From Bacillota bacterium (GTDB taxonomy: Bacteria > Bacillota > Bacilli > Paenibacillales > Paenibacillaceae), in NCBI GenBank assembly GCA_023386495.1, contig JAEWJS010000136.1:1-64000 (forward strand): 64,000 bases of DNA, given 5' to 3'. Below, one piece after another: positions 1-9,749 of this stretch. Numbering within the stretch: the first letter of the stretch is position 1; every line of letters begins with the position of its first letter. A program made the position numbers and the translations under genes. The notes beneath the pieces are model-generated. The model was not told the DNA's origin, did no database searches, and worked only from the letters and a program-made list of their open reading frames with translations.

Positions 1-14
1 CTACTATGCTGCCG

Positions 15-1592
15 CTAGATTCGGTTCTTCTTCCGATATTCCCCCGGCGACATGCCGGTCGCCTGCTTGAACTGCCTGTTGAAGTAGATGATGTTCTTGT
101 AGCCCATCCGATCGGCGATCTCATAGATCTTGAATGTTGGGTCTCGGAGCAGCTCACACACGCGAGCCGTCTTGCGCTCGATCAAGTAGTCGCTGAACAG
201 TACGCCGGCTTCCTCCTTGAACAGATGACCCAGATAGTTCGGCGTAAAATCGAAGCTGGCCGCCACTTCCTTCAGCGTGAGCTTCTTCTCCAAGTTCTCT
301 TCCACGTACTGCAAGACAGCCTCGATCCGTTTGCGCTTCTGCCGCTGCTTCTTGGCATACAGCAGCTCCGACAGCTCGAAGAATCGTCGGCGCAGCCAGG
401 ACAACACATCGTGCATCGTCTCGAACTGGAACAGCACGTCCGGGTGATGCGACTCCCATTCCAGCAGCTCGTACAGATTCTCGCTTCGCTGCTGAAGATC
501 GGCATGCAGCTTGGAGGTGATGCGAATGATGCGTTCGTACACCTCTTGCTTGCGGGTAACGGGTATCTCCTTATTGAACAGATCCAGCAAGCAGTCGTCG
601 ATCGCGACGAGATCGTACTCTGCGATCGCCTCCAGCATGCGGTCAACCGCTTCATCGATGCCGGCAGCCGGTCCGTCCGAAGCCGCAATCACGGTCTCCC
701 CTTGAATCAGCCGATTCTTGCCTAGCAGCCACTTCGCGCCAAGCGCAGCCTGCGCTTGGCGGTAAGACGCATGCAGTCCCGCTTCGTCAGTCGCATAGGA
801 ACCGACGCCGATCGTCACGGTATGGCCTGCGGCGCGACTGACCTCGAGCACCAGCTCTTCCAGCATCCCGACATGGCGCCCTTCAGGGACAGCCGTTACG
901 AGTACGAACCGATTCGCGTGCGCGCCGATGAGCATGCCCAGCTTGGCATTCACCAGCACCGCGCGGACCTGCTGCGCAATGTGCGCCGTCTGCTGCCGCC
1001 GCGCTTCCTCGGGAAGATCCCGCAGCTTCCAATCAAGGTCATCGATCTCCACGAGCGCCGCAGCCGAGCCGTTCCTGAGCAGCGGCTGCAGCAGGCTGCG
1101 AATATGCGTCTCGGCATTCGAGGGCATCGCGTCCTCGAACCAGCGCAGCAGCAATTGCTCGTTCACGAGCGACAGCGTCTCCGAGAATGACCGGGATTGC
1201 TCCCGCTCCCGCTCCACCTGTCCGCACAACGAAGCAAGCGCTTGATGAAGCTCCTGATCTTCGACCGGCTTCAGCAGATAGCCTGAAGCGTGGAGCTTGA
1301 TCGCTTCCTTCGCATAGCCGAAGTCCTCATGCCCGCTGATGAACAGAATCTTGATGTCCGGATGAATCGACTTCGCCTTGCGCGCGAATTCAAGCCCTGA
1401 CATGATCGGCATGCGAATATCCGACACGATGATGTCCACCTGCTCTGCCTCGAGCATCGAGAGCGCCTGGAAGCCGCTGTTCGCCGTTCCCGTCACGCGG
1501 ATATCCAAGCCGCTGCCTACTATTCTTCGCCTCAGCCATTCCAGGTCGACGGCCTCATCGTCCACGAGCAAGGCTCTAATCGTCATGGGCAT
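15..1592 (-). CDS. YesN-like AraC-family response regulator
   Basis: Cytoplasmic response regulator of a YesM/YesN-type pair. The N-terminus is a CheY-like receiver: acidic pair near residues 11-12, phospho-acceptor Asp58 in SDIRMP, and Lys108 in LLKPVE. A poorly conserved middle region follows, and the last 100 residues form an AraC-type double helix-turn-helix (LTLKEVAASF, then IYEIADRMGY and MSPGEYR). At 525 aa it has the usual family length. An AGGAGG lies at 1598-1603, 5 nt before the first ATG; a second ATG at 1586 is possible. It overlaps the kinase gene by 17 bp, so the two are translationally coupled. Such pairs usually control a sugar ABC transporter, which would lie left of the window. 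The target is unknown. Confidence 0.93.
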   Translation of the reverse strand: MPMTIRALLVDDEAVDLEWLRRRIVGSGLDIRVTGTANSGFQALSMLEAEQVDIIVSDIRMPIMSGLEFARKAKSIHPDIKILFISGHEDFGYAKEAIKLHASGYLLKPVEDQELHQALASLCGQVEREREQSRSFSETLSLVNEQLLLRWFEDAMPSNAETHIRSLLQPLLRNGSAAALVEIDDLDWKLRDLPEEARRQQTAHIAQQVRAVLVNAKLGMLIGAHANRFVLVTAVPEGRHVGMLEELVLEVSRAAGHTVTIGVGSYATDEAGLHASYRQAQAALGAKWLLGKNRLIQGETVIAASDGPAAGIDEAVDRMLEAIAEYDLVAIDDCLLDLFNKEIPVTRKQEVYERIIRITSKLHADLQQRSENLYELLEWESHHPDVLFQFETMHDVLSWLRRRFFELSELLYAKKQRQKRKRIEAVLQYVEENLEKKLTLKEVAASFDFTPNYLGHLFKEEAGVLFSDYLIERKTARVCELLRDPTFKIYEIADRMGYKNIIYFNRQFKQATGMSPGEYRKKNRI

Positions 1593-3291
1593 TCTCGCCT
1601 CCTATCGTAAGCGGCAACAGAATCTGTACCGTCGTGCCCGCTCCGTAGATGCTCGCGATTCGCACGCCGTAAGCATCGCCGTAACGCAGCTTAATCCGCT
1701 CGTCCACATTCTTCACGCCGTATCCTCCTGACTGGCTCGGACCGGTCATGAGCCGTTTCACCGTCTCGGGACGCATCCCGATTCCGTTGTCGATCACCTT
1801 CAGCTCGATGCTGTCGCCCAGCCTGCTGCCCGTTATGCGAATGGCGATCGAGTCCCCGAACCAAGCGTGCTTGAATACATTCTCGACGAACGGCTGCAGA
1901 ATCAGCTTGATTACTTGCATCTCGCGCAGTTCAGGCTCTACGTCGACATAGACGGAAAAAGCGCCCGCATACTTCACCCGTTGAATATCCAGGTAAGTCG
2001 CCACTTGTTCCAGCTCGTTCTCGAGCCGGATGTACACGTTGCCCTGATTGAGCGTCAAGCGATAGAACCGCGACAGCCCCTGCACCATCTGCGTCACCTT
2101 GCCGGTCTCCCCGAGATTGGCCAAGCTGTTGATCGTCGACAGCGTATTGTACAGGAAATGCGGATTGATCTGCGCCTGCAGCGCTTCCAGCTCCGCCTGC
2201 TTCTTCTGGATCCCTTGCACGTACACGCTGTTGATTAACTCTTGGATGCTCGTCGCCATGACATTGAACGCCTCCGCGATCTGCACGAACTCGTCGTTGC
2301 CGGAGAAGCGGATTCTCTTCTGAAAATTGCCTTCCTGAAACGAACGAACCAGCCCGATAATGCGTGACATCTTCCTCCCGGAGAGTCGGGCAACCAAGAG
2401 ACCGATCAAGGCCATGCCCGCGAAGCTGAACGCGCAGACCGTCAGAATGACCTGCTGCAGCCTGCCGGCATCCTTCGTCAGATAGGCAGAGGGGACTTGC
2501 GTCTCGATCACGTAGCCGGTCCCCGGAATGGGCTCGCTGAGGCTGAGATACGCCTGCTGCGTTCCCTCTCGGCCTGCCGTGCCGCGTTGGAACAGCGAAT
2601 GCCCGTCCGATCGGTCGACCAGCCGGACCGTGATCCCCTCTTCGACCGGGAAGGTCGAGAAGTCGCCGAACAATTCCTGCAGCGAAGCCGTAATGCGGAC
2701 ATAGCCGATCACGGTCTTGTAATCATTGAACGATACGAGTCTGCGGATATGCGATATATTGCCCAGCTCTTGGTCCGTGTCGATCTGCAGCCAGATGTTA
2801 TCCCGCTCCGAATCCTTGAACGTCCGGTACCAATCGGAGTCCTCGATATCCTGGAAGGGCAGGATATAATAATCGCTGTCATAAATCGGATCGGCCAGAT
2901 TGTCGCCCGACACGATGTTAAGCTCCGTATTCCGCGCATAGAGCATCAGCCGGATATTGTTGCCGAACAGCTGCAGCGGCGCCGTAATCTGCGGCACGAT
3001 CTCGTCGATCATGGTCCAGTAGATTTGGAGCCGCTCTCCCTTCGCCTGCAAGGCGCGCTGGAACGAGAGACTGCCGAAGAGCGTATCGGACATGCGCTGG
3101 ATCTCGTCCATCTGATACCGAATATTGTTGCTCGCCTGCTCCATCCCCGTCCGTATGTTCGACTCCGCAAGCTCTGTACGCGAATTGATCAGCATCGTAT
3201 ACGAAATATAGCCGATGAGCACGTCCGTAAGCAGCACGAGCAGCAGATAGGGGATCATCATGCGATAGGTGAAGGGCATATACACTCTCAT
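1576..3291 (-). CDS. YesM-like sensor histidine kinase
   Basis: Membrane sensor kinase partnering the YesN-like regulator. It has an N-terminal transmembrane helix (MIPYLLLVLL), an extracellular sensor of about 250 residues, a second helix (VCAFSFAGMALIGLLVARL), a HAMP linker, and a His_kinase domain with the phospho-acceptor in QINPHFLYN. The ATPase domain carries VENVFKHA and DNGIGM. The start chosen here (MRVYMPF) has an AAGGTG 8 nt upstream; the reading frame stays open a further 19 codons. Sensors of this type usually respond to oligosaccharides or to a sugar-binding protein; the ligand cannot be told from sequence. Confidence 0.92.
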   Translation of the reverse strand: MRVYMPFTYRMMIPYLLLVLLTDVLIGYISYTMLINSRTELAESNIRTGMEQASNNIRYQMDEIQRMSDTLFGSLSFQRALQAKGERLQIYWTMIDEIVPQITAPLQLFGNNIRLMLYARNTELNIVSGDNLADPIYDSDYYILPFQDIEDSDWYRTFKDSERDNIWLQIDTDQELGNISHIRRLVSFNDYKTVIGYVRITASLQELFGDFSTFPVEEGITVRLVDRSDGHSLFQRGTAGREGTQQAYLSLSEPIPGTGYVIETQVPSAYLTKDAGRLQQVILTVCAFSFAGMALIGLLVARLSGRKMSRIIGLVRSFQEGNFQKRIRFSGNDEFVQIAEAFNVMATSIQELINSVYVQGIQKKQAELEALQAQINPHFLYNTLSTINSLANLGETGKVTQMVQGLSRFYRLTLNQGNVYIRLENELEQVATYLDIQRVKYAGAFSVYVDVEPELREMQVIKLILQPFVENVFKHAWFGDSIAIRITGSRLGDSIELKVIDNGIGMRPETVKRLMTGPSQSGGYGVKNVDERIKLRYGDAYGVRIASIYGAGTTVQILLPLTIGGENAHDD

Positions 3292-3390
3292 CCGTAACAC
3301 ACCTTCCATGACGGTGATGCTCTCTGTTATAACATGCAAGCGTTTCATTCGACAAGGACCGATGCGTGAATCGAGCCGATATCGGGGATG

Positions 3391-3429
3391 GAAATAGACT
3401 GCCCTAGTTCACAGGTCGCGGTCTATTTC
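3391..3429 (-). terminator. Possible terminator after galactokinase
   Basis: A 9-bp perfect inverted repeat (GAAATAGAC / GTCTATTTC) with a 21-nt loop lies just past the stop of the minus-strand galactokinase gene. There is no clear U-run, so this is a weak call. Confidence 0.35.
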
Positions 3430-3438
3430 GTGTTCCTG

Positions 3439-4746
3439 TTAATGCTGAGCAGCACGCGATCCAATAAAATCAGTCACGCAGATCGATCCATGTTCCCGAA
3501 TATGAATGATGTAAGTCGAAGTCGCCAGCGTATCCTCGATATGCTTGACGTAAGATTGAACGGAATCATTCGGTACAAAGCTCAAGATGACGCCTGCAAA
3601 GCCTCCGCCATGCACACGACATGCGCCCTTGCCGAGCTGGTCCAGGAAAGCTCTCGTAACTTCCAGCGCAATCGGTATTTCCTGTTGGCGGTCGTAAGCT
3701 GGACGATAACAGTTCTGAAGCAGCTTCCAGGAGGAATCCCCGGATGCCGTAATCAGCTTCAGGAACCGATCCATGTCCTCTTGCTCTAATGCCTCCAACT
3801 GGGCATCGACCCTGTTATTCTCCTCCAAGAAGTGGATTGCGCGTAGAACGGCACGGTCTCCGCATTGCTGCCGAATCCGTTGTAAGTTCGCGTAAATATC
3901 GTTCGCGGTCAGATCACGGCATACCTCGGCATCAAGCGCTCTTGCAACGGCACGCATCTCATTCGGTACTGCACTGTAATCGTCGGTCAAATCGGCGTGA
4001 TTCCCACCGGTATTTACAATGACCAGGGAATAGCCGCTCTTATGAAAATCTTCATGGACGGGGGTAATGGTTGGCGCAAGCGGGTCCGCAAAATCAATCG
4101 CAATCAAACCGCCGTACGCACATGCCATCTGATCAAGCAGGCCGGATGGCTTGTTCCAGTATTTATTCTCCGCATACTGGCCGATTTTCGACATCGCAAT
4201 GGGGTCCAGAGCACTTTCGTTATAAAACCTGTTAAGAATGCTGCATATGAGCATCTCAAACGAAGCCGAAGAACTCAACCCTGAGGCGGATAGCACATTG
4301 GTTGTGATATAGGCATTGAATCCGCCAATCTTATATCCAGACGCAATGAATCCGGCTGCGATGCCACGAATCAGCGACAGTGTGGCAGGTTCACCTGGAA
4401 CCGGATCAAGCTTCGTTAGATCAACAGCAAATTTACCTGGATACCCCTCGGATATAAAGGTTATGACCGGTTGGTCTACCGCAGCCGCTGATGCAATCGT
4501 ATCTAAATCGATACTGCCGGCGAGCACTTTGCCATGGTTATGGTCCGTATGGTTGCCGCATATCTCGCTTCGTCCCGGTGATGAGAACAGAGCGATTTCC
4601 CTATTATCAAAATGCTCGCCGAACGACATCAGCAATGCCCTATAACGGTCCAGTTGGTAAGACAGCTGATCTTGTCCATACATACGAGTAAACAATGCTT
4701 CGGCTTGGCTTGTATTCAGCAGCGCAGCCGACTGATCGATCGTCAT
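3439..4746 (-). CDS. galK: Galactokinase (GHMP kinase family)
   Basis: Predicted to phosphorylate galactose to galactose-1-phosphate with ATP in the cytoplasm. The galactokinase signature is present in altered form, GRSEICGNHTDHNHG, against the usual GRxNxIGEHTDYNxG. The GHMP ATP-binding loop is ASGLSSSAS and the C-terminal motif is VHGGGFAG. At 435 aa it is about 45 residues longer than E. coli GalK. The ATG at 4746 is preceded by GGGAGG 12 nt upstream; a GTG directly before it has better spacing. It lies 61 bp downstream of the endo-galactanase gene on the same strand, which supports a galactose role. Specificity for galactose against another sugar is not proven by sequence. Confidence 0.87.
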   Translation of the reverse strand: MTIDQSAALLNTSQAEALFTRMYGQDQLSYQLDRYRALLMSFGEHFDNREIALFSSPGRSEICGNHTDHNHGKVLAGSIDLDTIASAAAVDQPVITFISEGYPGKFAVDLTKLDPVPGEPATLSLIRGIAAGFIASGYKIGGFNAYITTNVLSASGLSSSASFEMLICSILNRFYNESALDPIAMSKIGQYAENKYWNKPSGLLDQMACAYGGLIAIDFADPLAPTITPVHEDFHKSGYSLVIVNTGGNHADLTDDYSAVPNEMRAVARALDAEVCRDLTANDIYANLQRIRQQCGDRAVLRAIHFLEENNRVDAQLEALEQEDMDRFLKLITASGDSSWKLLQNCYRPAYDRQQEIPIALEVTRAFLDQLGKGACRVHGGGFAGVILSFVPNDSVQSYVKHIEDTLATSTYIIHIREHGSICVTDFIGSRAAQH

Positions 4747-4807
4747 CACGTTAACTTGCCTCCCACAAATCCGAAATGTCAATTACATGAATAATTGTAC
4801 ATTTAGG

Positions 4808-5860
4808 TCAGTTCCAGAATCCTTCAAGCGCAATCGTTGGTTTGCCGTCCGAATACCATGCGCCTTTATTATAGCCGTTCCAGCCCGGTGTCGTCTGAGG
4901 CTCCCAGTAAAATACGCCTAATCCCTTCCCTTTCGGAATGGCACGCACTTTATCTTTCATGTATGCGATAAAGGCCTTGGACGTGCTCGGTGCGCTGTAA
5001 TCCATGCCGATCTCGGATATCATAACGCTTTTGCCGTATCGGCTGATCAAATTATTGGCATTCCAAATGGTCTGATCCGCTTTGGTCCACCAGTCAGAGG
5101 TGGAAGGATAGAGCGACATGCCGATGACGTCAAACTGCGCGCCATTGCTGATCAGTCCGCCAATATTCCAGACGTATAGATTATTGTCTTCGCCGTTCGC
5201 TAGATGCACGATGGTCGTAGCGTTCGGGAAGATACTCTTGACCGCATTATTGCCTGTTGTAATGAGCCATGCGTAATTCCGCATGTTGTAGGTCGCTCTC
5301 CCGTCATGCCAGAGCATGCCGTCATTCGTTTCGTTGCCGATCTGGACCCAGTCAGGCGTTACGCCATAATTCTTCATCGTATTCATAACGTACCGGGTAT
5401 GGGAGTACACCGCATCCATCAATTGATTGAACGAGAATGAATTCCAAGCGTAGGGCTTGTTCTGCTGGCCAGGGTCCGCCCATGAATCGCTGTAGTGGAG
5501 CGTCAGCATGACGCTCATGCCGAGTGCCTTCGCACGTTTCGCGAGTTTGGCTGCGGTGTCCGCATTCATGTAACCGTTGTAGTAATCGCTCATGTTCGGA
5601 TTGACCCACACGCGGAGCCGAACGGAATTGATTTGATAATCCCATTTGAGAATATCCAGAATATCTCTGGTGTAGCCGTTCTTATCCTTCCACTTATGCC
5701 CCCGTGCTTCCATGCCGGCCACCCAGCTGATGTCTGCGCCCTTTGCGAACGATGGCGCCGCATAGACGGTATTGCTTGGAGATATTTGGGACACAGCTAA
5801 CCAGAGCAGCACCAAGGTCACCGCCACTGCCGTTATTTGACGTACCATTTTCCTTATCAT
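4808..5860 (-). CDS. ganB: Arabinogalactan endo-beta-1,4-galactanase (GH53)
   Basis: Secreted glycoside hydrolase that cuts the beta-1,4-galactan backbone of type I arabinogalactan. The first 35 or so residues are a signal peptide: basic start, hydrophobic stretch AVAVTLVLLWLAV, cleavage probably after VYA. The mature part begins FAKGADISWV, typical of GH53. The acid/base Glu lies in WVQIGNETN and the nucleophile Glu in MISEIGMD. Length (350 aa) is close to Bacillus galactanases. An AAGGAGG at 5870-5876, 9 nt before ATG 5860, fixes the start. Galactokinase follows in the same direction. A cre-like site upstream suggests carbon catabolite repression. Confidence 0.94.
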   Translation of the reverse strand: MIRKMVRQITAVAVTLVLLWLAVSQISPSNTVYAAPSFAKGADISWVAGMEARGHKWKDKNGYTRDILDILKWDYQINSVRLRVWVNPNMSDYYNGYMNADTAAKLAKRAKALGMSVMLTLHYSDSWADPGQQNKPYAWNSFSFNQLMDAVYSHTRYVMNTMKNYGVTPDWVQIGNETNDGMLWHDGRATYNMRNYAWLITTGNNAVKSIFPNATTIVHLANGEDNNLYVWNIGGLISNGAQFDVIGMSLYPSTSDWWTKADQTIWNANNLISRYGKSVMISEIGMDYSAPSTSKAFIAYMKDKVRAIPKGKGLGVFYWEPQTTPGWNGYNKGAWYSDGKPTIALEGFWN

Positions 5861-5902
5861 CAATTCCATCCTCCTTCGCATGTTAGGCTAGCCTAGTAAA
5901 AA

Positions 5903-5916
5903 TATAAGCGCTTTCA
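5903..5916 (-). promoter_or_regulatory. cre-like site (CcpA) upstream of endo-galactanase
   Basis: On the minus strand the site reads TGAAAGCGCTTATA, one mismatch from the common cre consensus TGWAARCGYTWNCA. It lies 43 bp before the start codon of the galactanase gene, a usual place for CcpA repression of sugar genes. Confidence 0.55.
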
Positions 5917-5997
5917 CAACTGCAAAACATAGCGTTGTCCAACCATTTATAATACTTAACCAACAATCGCACTTCATTTTCTCATCGAAAATATCTA

Positions 5998-6027
5998 TTG
6001 ACAGCATTCCGTGGGCGATGGTATCAT
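5998..6027 (+). promoter_or_regulatory. Sigma-A-type promoter for ssuE operon
   Basis: TTGACA (5998-6003) and TATCAT (6022-6027) are separated by 18 bp. Transcription would begin near 6034 and give an untranslated leader of about 150 nt before ssuE. No S-box aptamer or T-box core was recognised in this leader. Confidence 0.6.
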
Positions 6028-6093
6028 CACCCTATAATTCATAGTTAACCACTCGGAATAATGTTATATGCGGCTCCACCGTACGATCGGAGA

Positions 6094-6141
6094 GCCTCTC
6101 TAGTCGCCGCTTGCTTGCCAAGCGCGACCAGGGAGGCTTTT
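6094..6141 (+). terminator. Leader terminator-like hairpin before ssuE (possible attenuator)
   Basis: The arms GCCTCTCTAGTCGC (6094-6107) and GCGACCAGGGAGGC (6124-6137) pair with one mismatch and one G-U, then TTTT follows. The hairpin sits between the predicted promoter and the ssuE ribosome binding site. GGCTC (6072-6076) could pair with GAGCC (6092-6096) and disturb the base of the stem, giving an attenuation-like choice. The short T-run leaves open that it only slows polymerase or stabilises mRNA. Confidence 0.5.
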
Positions 6142-6183
6142 GTCGTTCTCTAACAATTCCGAGCAATAAGGAGCGTGGCGTTC

Positions 6184-6738
6184 ATGAGTAAGGTTGTTAT
6201 CGTATCCGGAAGTCCGAATCCGGAATCCCGTTTGACCGGGATCATCCGGCATGCAGAGCGGCGGCTCATCGGTGCAGCCTCATACGGCGGACACATCGAG
6301 GTCGCGGCCCTGCCGGCTGAAGATTTGATTCTGGCCCGCTTCGATAGTCCAGCGGTTGTAGCGGCCAATGCAAAGATTGCGGATGCCGACGCAATCGTGA
6401 TCGCAAGCCCGGTCTACAAAGCTTCTTATACGGGCGTGCTGAAGACTTATCTGGATCTGCTGCCGCAGAAGGCGCTATCCGGCAAGATTATCGCGCCGCT
6501 GTTCCTGGGGGGAAGCTTCGCCCATCTGCTGGCAATCGATTATTCCCTCAAGCCGGTACTCGGCGCACTCGGCGCGAATCGCTTCTCCGGCAGCGTGTAC
6601 GCGGTCGACAATCAGATTACCCGCATCAAGGAAGAGAATGGCAGCCTTCGCTATGAATTGGATGACGAACTCTCTTCTAGACTCGATCAAGCATTGAACG
6701 ATCTATTCGACCAATTGGAGGTAGGACAATATGCATAA
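6184..6738 (+). CDS. ssuE: NADPH-dependent FMN reductase SsuE
   Basis: Flavin reductase of the flavodoxin-like fold that supplies reduced FMN to the alkanesulfonate monooxygenase SsuD. It begins VVIVSGSPNPESR, the phosphate-binding loop of NADPH:FMN reductases, and has SPVYKASYTGVLKTYLDLL, the typical SsuE segment near residues 80-100. Length of 184 aa matches the family. AAGGAG at 6168-6173 supports ATG 6184 over an in-frame GTG at 6175. First gene of ssuEADCB; its end overlaps ssuA by 8 bp. Confidence 0.92.
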   Translation: MSKVVIVSGSPNPESRLTGIIRHAERRLIGAASYGGHIEVAALPAEDLILARFDSPAVVAANAKIADADAIVIASPVYKASYTGVLKTYLDLLPQKALSGKIIAPLFLGGSFAHLLAIDYSLKPVLGALGANRFSGSVYAVDNQITRIKEENGSLRYELDDELSSRLDQALNDLFDQLEVGQYA

Positions 6739-7750
6739 TCCATTCATTCGTCTACGCAAACGCTCGATTATCCTGCTGGTGCTGGCCATGCTTAGCCTTG
6801 CGCTGGCAGCATGCGGCAACGGCAGCAACGGCGGCAATGCCGGGAATAACGACAACAATGCGGCTGCCGCAGGGGGCGATTCCGCCACGAAGGACATCAC
6901 GGTAAGGATCGGTTATCAGAAGTACGGCACGATTAACATCCTGAAGGCAGACGGCGCGCTCGATGCCAAGCTCGCCGAATCCGGCATCCAGATCGAATGG
7001 ACGGAATTCCCCGGCGGTCCGCAGCTGCTCGAAGCGCTCAACGTCGGAAGCATCGACATCGGCCACACCGGCGAGGCGCCGCCGATCTTCGCGCAGGCGG
7101 CCGGCGCGCCGCTCGTCTATCTCGCGCATGAACCGGCAAGCCCGGCCAGCGAAGGCATCCTGGTGCCGAAGGATTCCGCAATCCAGTCGGTTGCGGACCT
7201 GAAGGGCAAGACGGTCGTGCTGAACAAGGGCTCGAATGTGCATTACCTGCTCGTCAAGCTGCTGGAGGATGCCGGGTTAGCTTACGGCGATATCGAAGTG
7301 AAGTTCCTGCCGCCGGCCGATGCGCGCGCCGCCTTCGAGAAGGGTGCCGTAGACGCGTGGGTCATCTGGGATCCGTTCCTTGCCGCCGCGCAGACGGCAA
7401 CCGGCGCCAAGCTCTTGGCGGACGGAACCGATCTTGTCTCGAATCATGAATTTTACCTTGCTACGCGAGTCTTCGCCGAGAAATATCCCGACGTGATCGA
7501 CATCCTGCTGGAAGAGGCCGATACGATCGACGAATGGGCCAAGAACAATCCGAAGGAGCTGGCCGAGAAGCTCTCGCCGCAGCTCGGCATCGACGTGGAA
7601 TCACTCGAACTCGCAGCTGGCCGAAGAGGCTACGGGGTGCAGCAGATCGACGATGAATTAATCGAAGCGCAGCAGCAGATCGCGGATACGTTCCACGCGC
7701 TCGAGCTGATCCCCGACGCGATCGACATTCAAGACGCGATTCTGAAATAA
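6731..7750 (+). CDS. ssuA: Aliphatic sulfonate ABC transporter, substrate-binding lipoprotein
   Basis: Membrane-anchored binding protein that captures alkanesulfonates for the SsuBC importer. It has a lipoprotein signal peptide with lipobox LAAC near residue 31, then a Gly/Asn-rich linker. The SsuA/NrtA-type periplasmic-binding fold begins at [10 protein letters not shown], followed by [20 protein letters not shown], which is characteristic of sulfonate binders. Length of 339 aa is normal. The start overlaps ssuE and has GGAGG just upstream, so it is probably coupled to ssuE translation. Confidence 0.92.
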   Translation: MHNPFIRLRKRSIILLVLAMLSLALAACGNGSNGGNAGNNDNNAAAAGGDSATKDITVRIGYQKYGTINILKADGALDAKLAESGIQIEWTEFPGGPQLLEALNVGSIDIGHTGEAPPIFAQAAGAPLVYLAHEPASPASEGILVPKDSAIQSVADLKGKTVVLNKGSNVHYLLVKLLEDAGLAYGDIEVKFLPPADARAAFEKGAVDAWVIWDPFLAAAQTATGAKLLADGTDLVSNHEFYLATRVFAEKYPDVIDILLEEADTIDEWAKNNPKELAEKLSPQLGIDVESLELAAGRRGYGVQQIDDELIEAQQQIADTFHALELIPDAIDIQDAILK

Positions 7751-7778
7751 CGACTTATCCTACGAAGGAGAGATAAAG

Positions 7779-8924
7779 ATGAAGGTTTTCTGGTTTATTC
7801 CGACGCATGGCGATGGACGATATCTAGGCACGAGCGAGGGCGCGCGCGCCGTTGATGCCGAATATATGCAGCAAATTGCGGTCGCGGCAGACCGGCTCGG
7901 TTATGAAGGCGTGCTGATTCCAACCGGCAGCTCTTGCGAAGACCCTTGGGTTGCCGCATCCTCGCTGATCCCGGTCACCCGGCGGCTTAAATTCCTCGTT
8001 GCGGTCCGGCCCGGCTTAATGTCGCCGACGGTGGCCGCGCGCATGTCGGCAACCTTCGACCGTCTATCGGGCGGCCGCCTGCTCATTAACGTCGTGGCCG
8101 GCGGAGATCCCGTGGAGCTCGCGGGGGACGGCTTATTCCTGGACCATACAGCTCGTTATAAGCTTACGGATGAATTCTTATCGATCTGGCGCCGCGAACT
8201 GGCCGGCGAGACCGTCGATTACCTTGGCGAGCATCTGCGCGTGAAAGGCGGCCGCGTCCTGTACCCGGCGGTACAGAAGCCTCATCCGCCGCTCTGGTTC
8301 GGCGGCTCCTCGCCTGCCGCGCAGGATGTCGCAGCCGATCATGTCGACGTGTATCTCACATGGGGAGAACCCCCGCACGAGGTCGCCGAGAAGATCGCCG
8401 ACATGAGGCAGCGAGCCGAGGCCCGCGGCCGCAAGCTTCGCTTCGGCATTCGGCTGCATGTCATCGTACGGGAGACGGACGAAGAAGCGTGGCAGGCCGC
8501 GAATGCGCTCATCAAGCACTTGGATGACAAGACGATCGCGGAAGCGCAGCAGATCTTCTCGCGCTTCGACTCCGTCGGCCAGAAGCGCATGTCACGGCTG
8601 CATAACGGGGACCGTTCCTCACTTGAGATCAGCCCGAACTTGTGGGCCGGTATCGGACTTGTGCGGGGCGGTGCCGGAACTGCGCTCGTAGGCAGCCCCG
8701 AGACCGTGGCGGCGCGCATGAAGGAATACGCCGAGCTCGGGATCGAGACGTTCATCTTCTCCGGCTACCCCCATCTCGAAGAGGCGTATCGGCTTGCGGA
8801 CCTGCTCTTCCCCCATCTCCCGCTGGAGGGCCGGCCGGAGCTTAACGGTCCGTCCTCAATCAGTCCGTTCGGCGAACTGATCGCGAACGAGGTCAGACCG
8901 ACGCCGCGGGCGTCCGCCCACTAG
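7779..8924 (+). CDS. ssuD: FMNH2-dependent alkanesulfonate monooxygenase
   Basis: Luciferase-like monooxygenase that uses FMNH2 and oxygen to split alkanesulfonates into an aldehyde and sulfite. The N-terminus [15 protein letters not shown] and the [23 protein letters not shown] and [10 protein letters not shown] segments are typical of SsuD. Length of 381 aa matches E. coli SsuD. Start is preceded by AAGGAG. Located between the binding protein and permease genes. Confidence 0.95.
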   Translation: MKVFWFIPTHGDGRYLGTSEGARAVDAEYMQQIAVAADRLGYEGVLIPTGSSCEDPWVAASSLIPVTRRLKFLVAVRPGLMSPTVAARMSATFDRLSGGRLLINVVAGGDPVELAGDGLFLDHTARYKLTDEFLSIWRRELAGETVDYLGEHLRVKGGRVLYPAVQKPHPPLWFGGSSPAAQDVAADHVDVYLTWGEPPHEVAEKIADMRQRAEARGRKLRFGIRLHVIVRETDEEAWQAANALIKHLDDKTIAEAQQIFSRFDSVGQKRMSRLHNGDRSSLEISPNLWAGIGLVRGGAGTALVGSPETVAARMKEYAELGIETFIFSGYPHLEEAYRLADLLFPHLPLEGRPELNGPSSISPFGELIANEVRPTPRASAH

Positions 8925-8939
8925 AGAGGAGCGACAACG

Positions 8940-9749
8940 ATGCTTACGAATGCTGTTCGCAAGCTGTTCAATCCCGTCCATGCACTGCCTTGGTATATCC
9001 CGATCGGCATCGTCGCGCTGTGGCAGATTCTTGGCAGCATGGGCTGGATTGACGATCGGACGCTTCCGACCCCTTATCATGTACTGCTCGCCGGCATCGA
9101 GCTGATTCAGAGCGGCGAGATGGCTCGAGCAATTGGAATTAGCAGCTGGCGGGCCTTCATCGGCTTCGCGATCGGCGGCTCGATCGGACTATTGCTCGGG
9201 GTATTGAACGGCGTGATCCCGCTGTTCGAGAAATTGACGGACTCCACGATGCAGATGATCCGCAACATCCCCCACTTGGCGATGATTCCGCTTGTCATCG
9301 TCTGGTTCGGCATCGAGGAAGAGGCCAAAATCTTCCTCGTCGCGTTCGGGGTCGCTTTTCCCATCTACCTCAACACGCTTCACGGCATTCGCTCGATCGA
9401 TCCCGGATTGCTCGAGATGGGACGCGTATACGGGCTCCGTGGCTGGGAGCTATACCGGAAAATCATATTGCCGGGCGCGCTTCCCTCCATACTGGTCGGA
9501 CTGCGGTTCGCCCTCGGCATTATGTGGCTCACGCTGATCGTGGCCGAGACGATTGCCGCGGACTCGGGCATCGGCTACATGGCGATGAACGCGCGGGAAT
9601 TTTTCCAATTGGACGTCGTCGTGCTGAGCATTCTGCTCTACGCCTTGCTCGGCAAGCTGTCCGATTCAATCGCGAAATTGATGGAGAGGAGATGGCTGAC
9701 ATGGCATCCGCATTTCGGAGCGGCGGCATCGCAATCGAAGAACGAATAA
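8940..9749 (+). CDS. ssuC: Aliphatic sulfonate ABC transporter permease
   Basis: Integral membrane subunit of the sulfonate importer, BPD_transp_1 family, 269 aa with about six hydrophobic helices. The EAA loop that contacts the ATPase is visible as [31 protein letters not shown] sequence near residues 155-180. RBS is GAGAGGAG. The last 49 bp overlap the ssuB coding region. Confidence 0.93.
   Translation: MLTNAVRKLFNPVHALPWYIPIGIVALWQILGSMGWIDDRTLPTPYHVLLAGIELIQSGEMARAIGISSWRAFIGFAIGGSIGLLLGVLNGVIPLFEKLTDSTMQMIRNIPHLAMIPLVIVWFGIEEEAKIFLVAFGVAFPIYLNTLHGIRSIDPGLLEMGRVYGLRGWELYRKIILPGALPSILVGLRFALGIMWLTLIVAETIAADSGIGYMAMNAREFFQLDVVVLSILLYALLGKLSDSIAKLMERRWLTWHPHFGAAASQSKNE

Noticed and set aside
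6034..6183. SAM riboswitch or T-box in the ssu leader
   Set aside because: The leader before the hairpin is only about 60 nt and lacks the conserved cores of either element.
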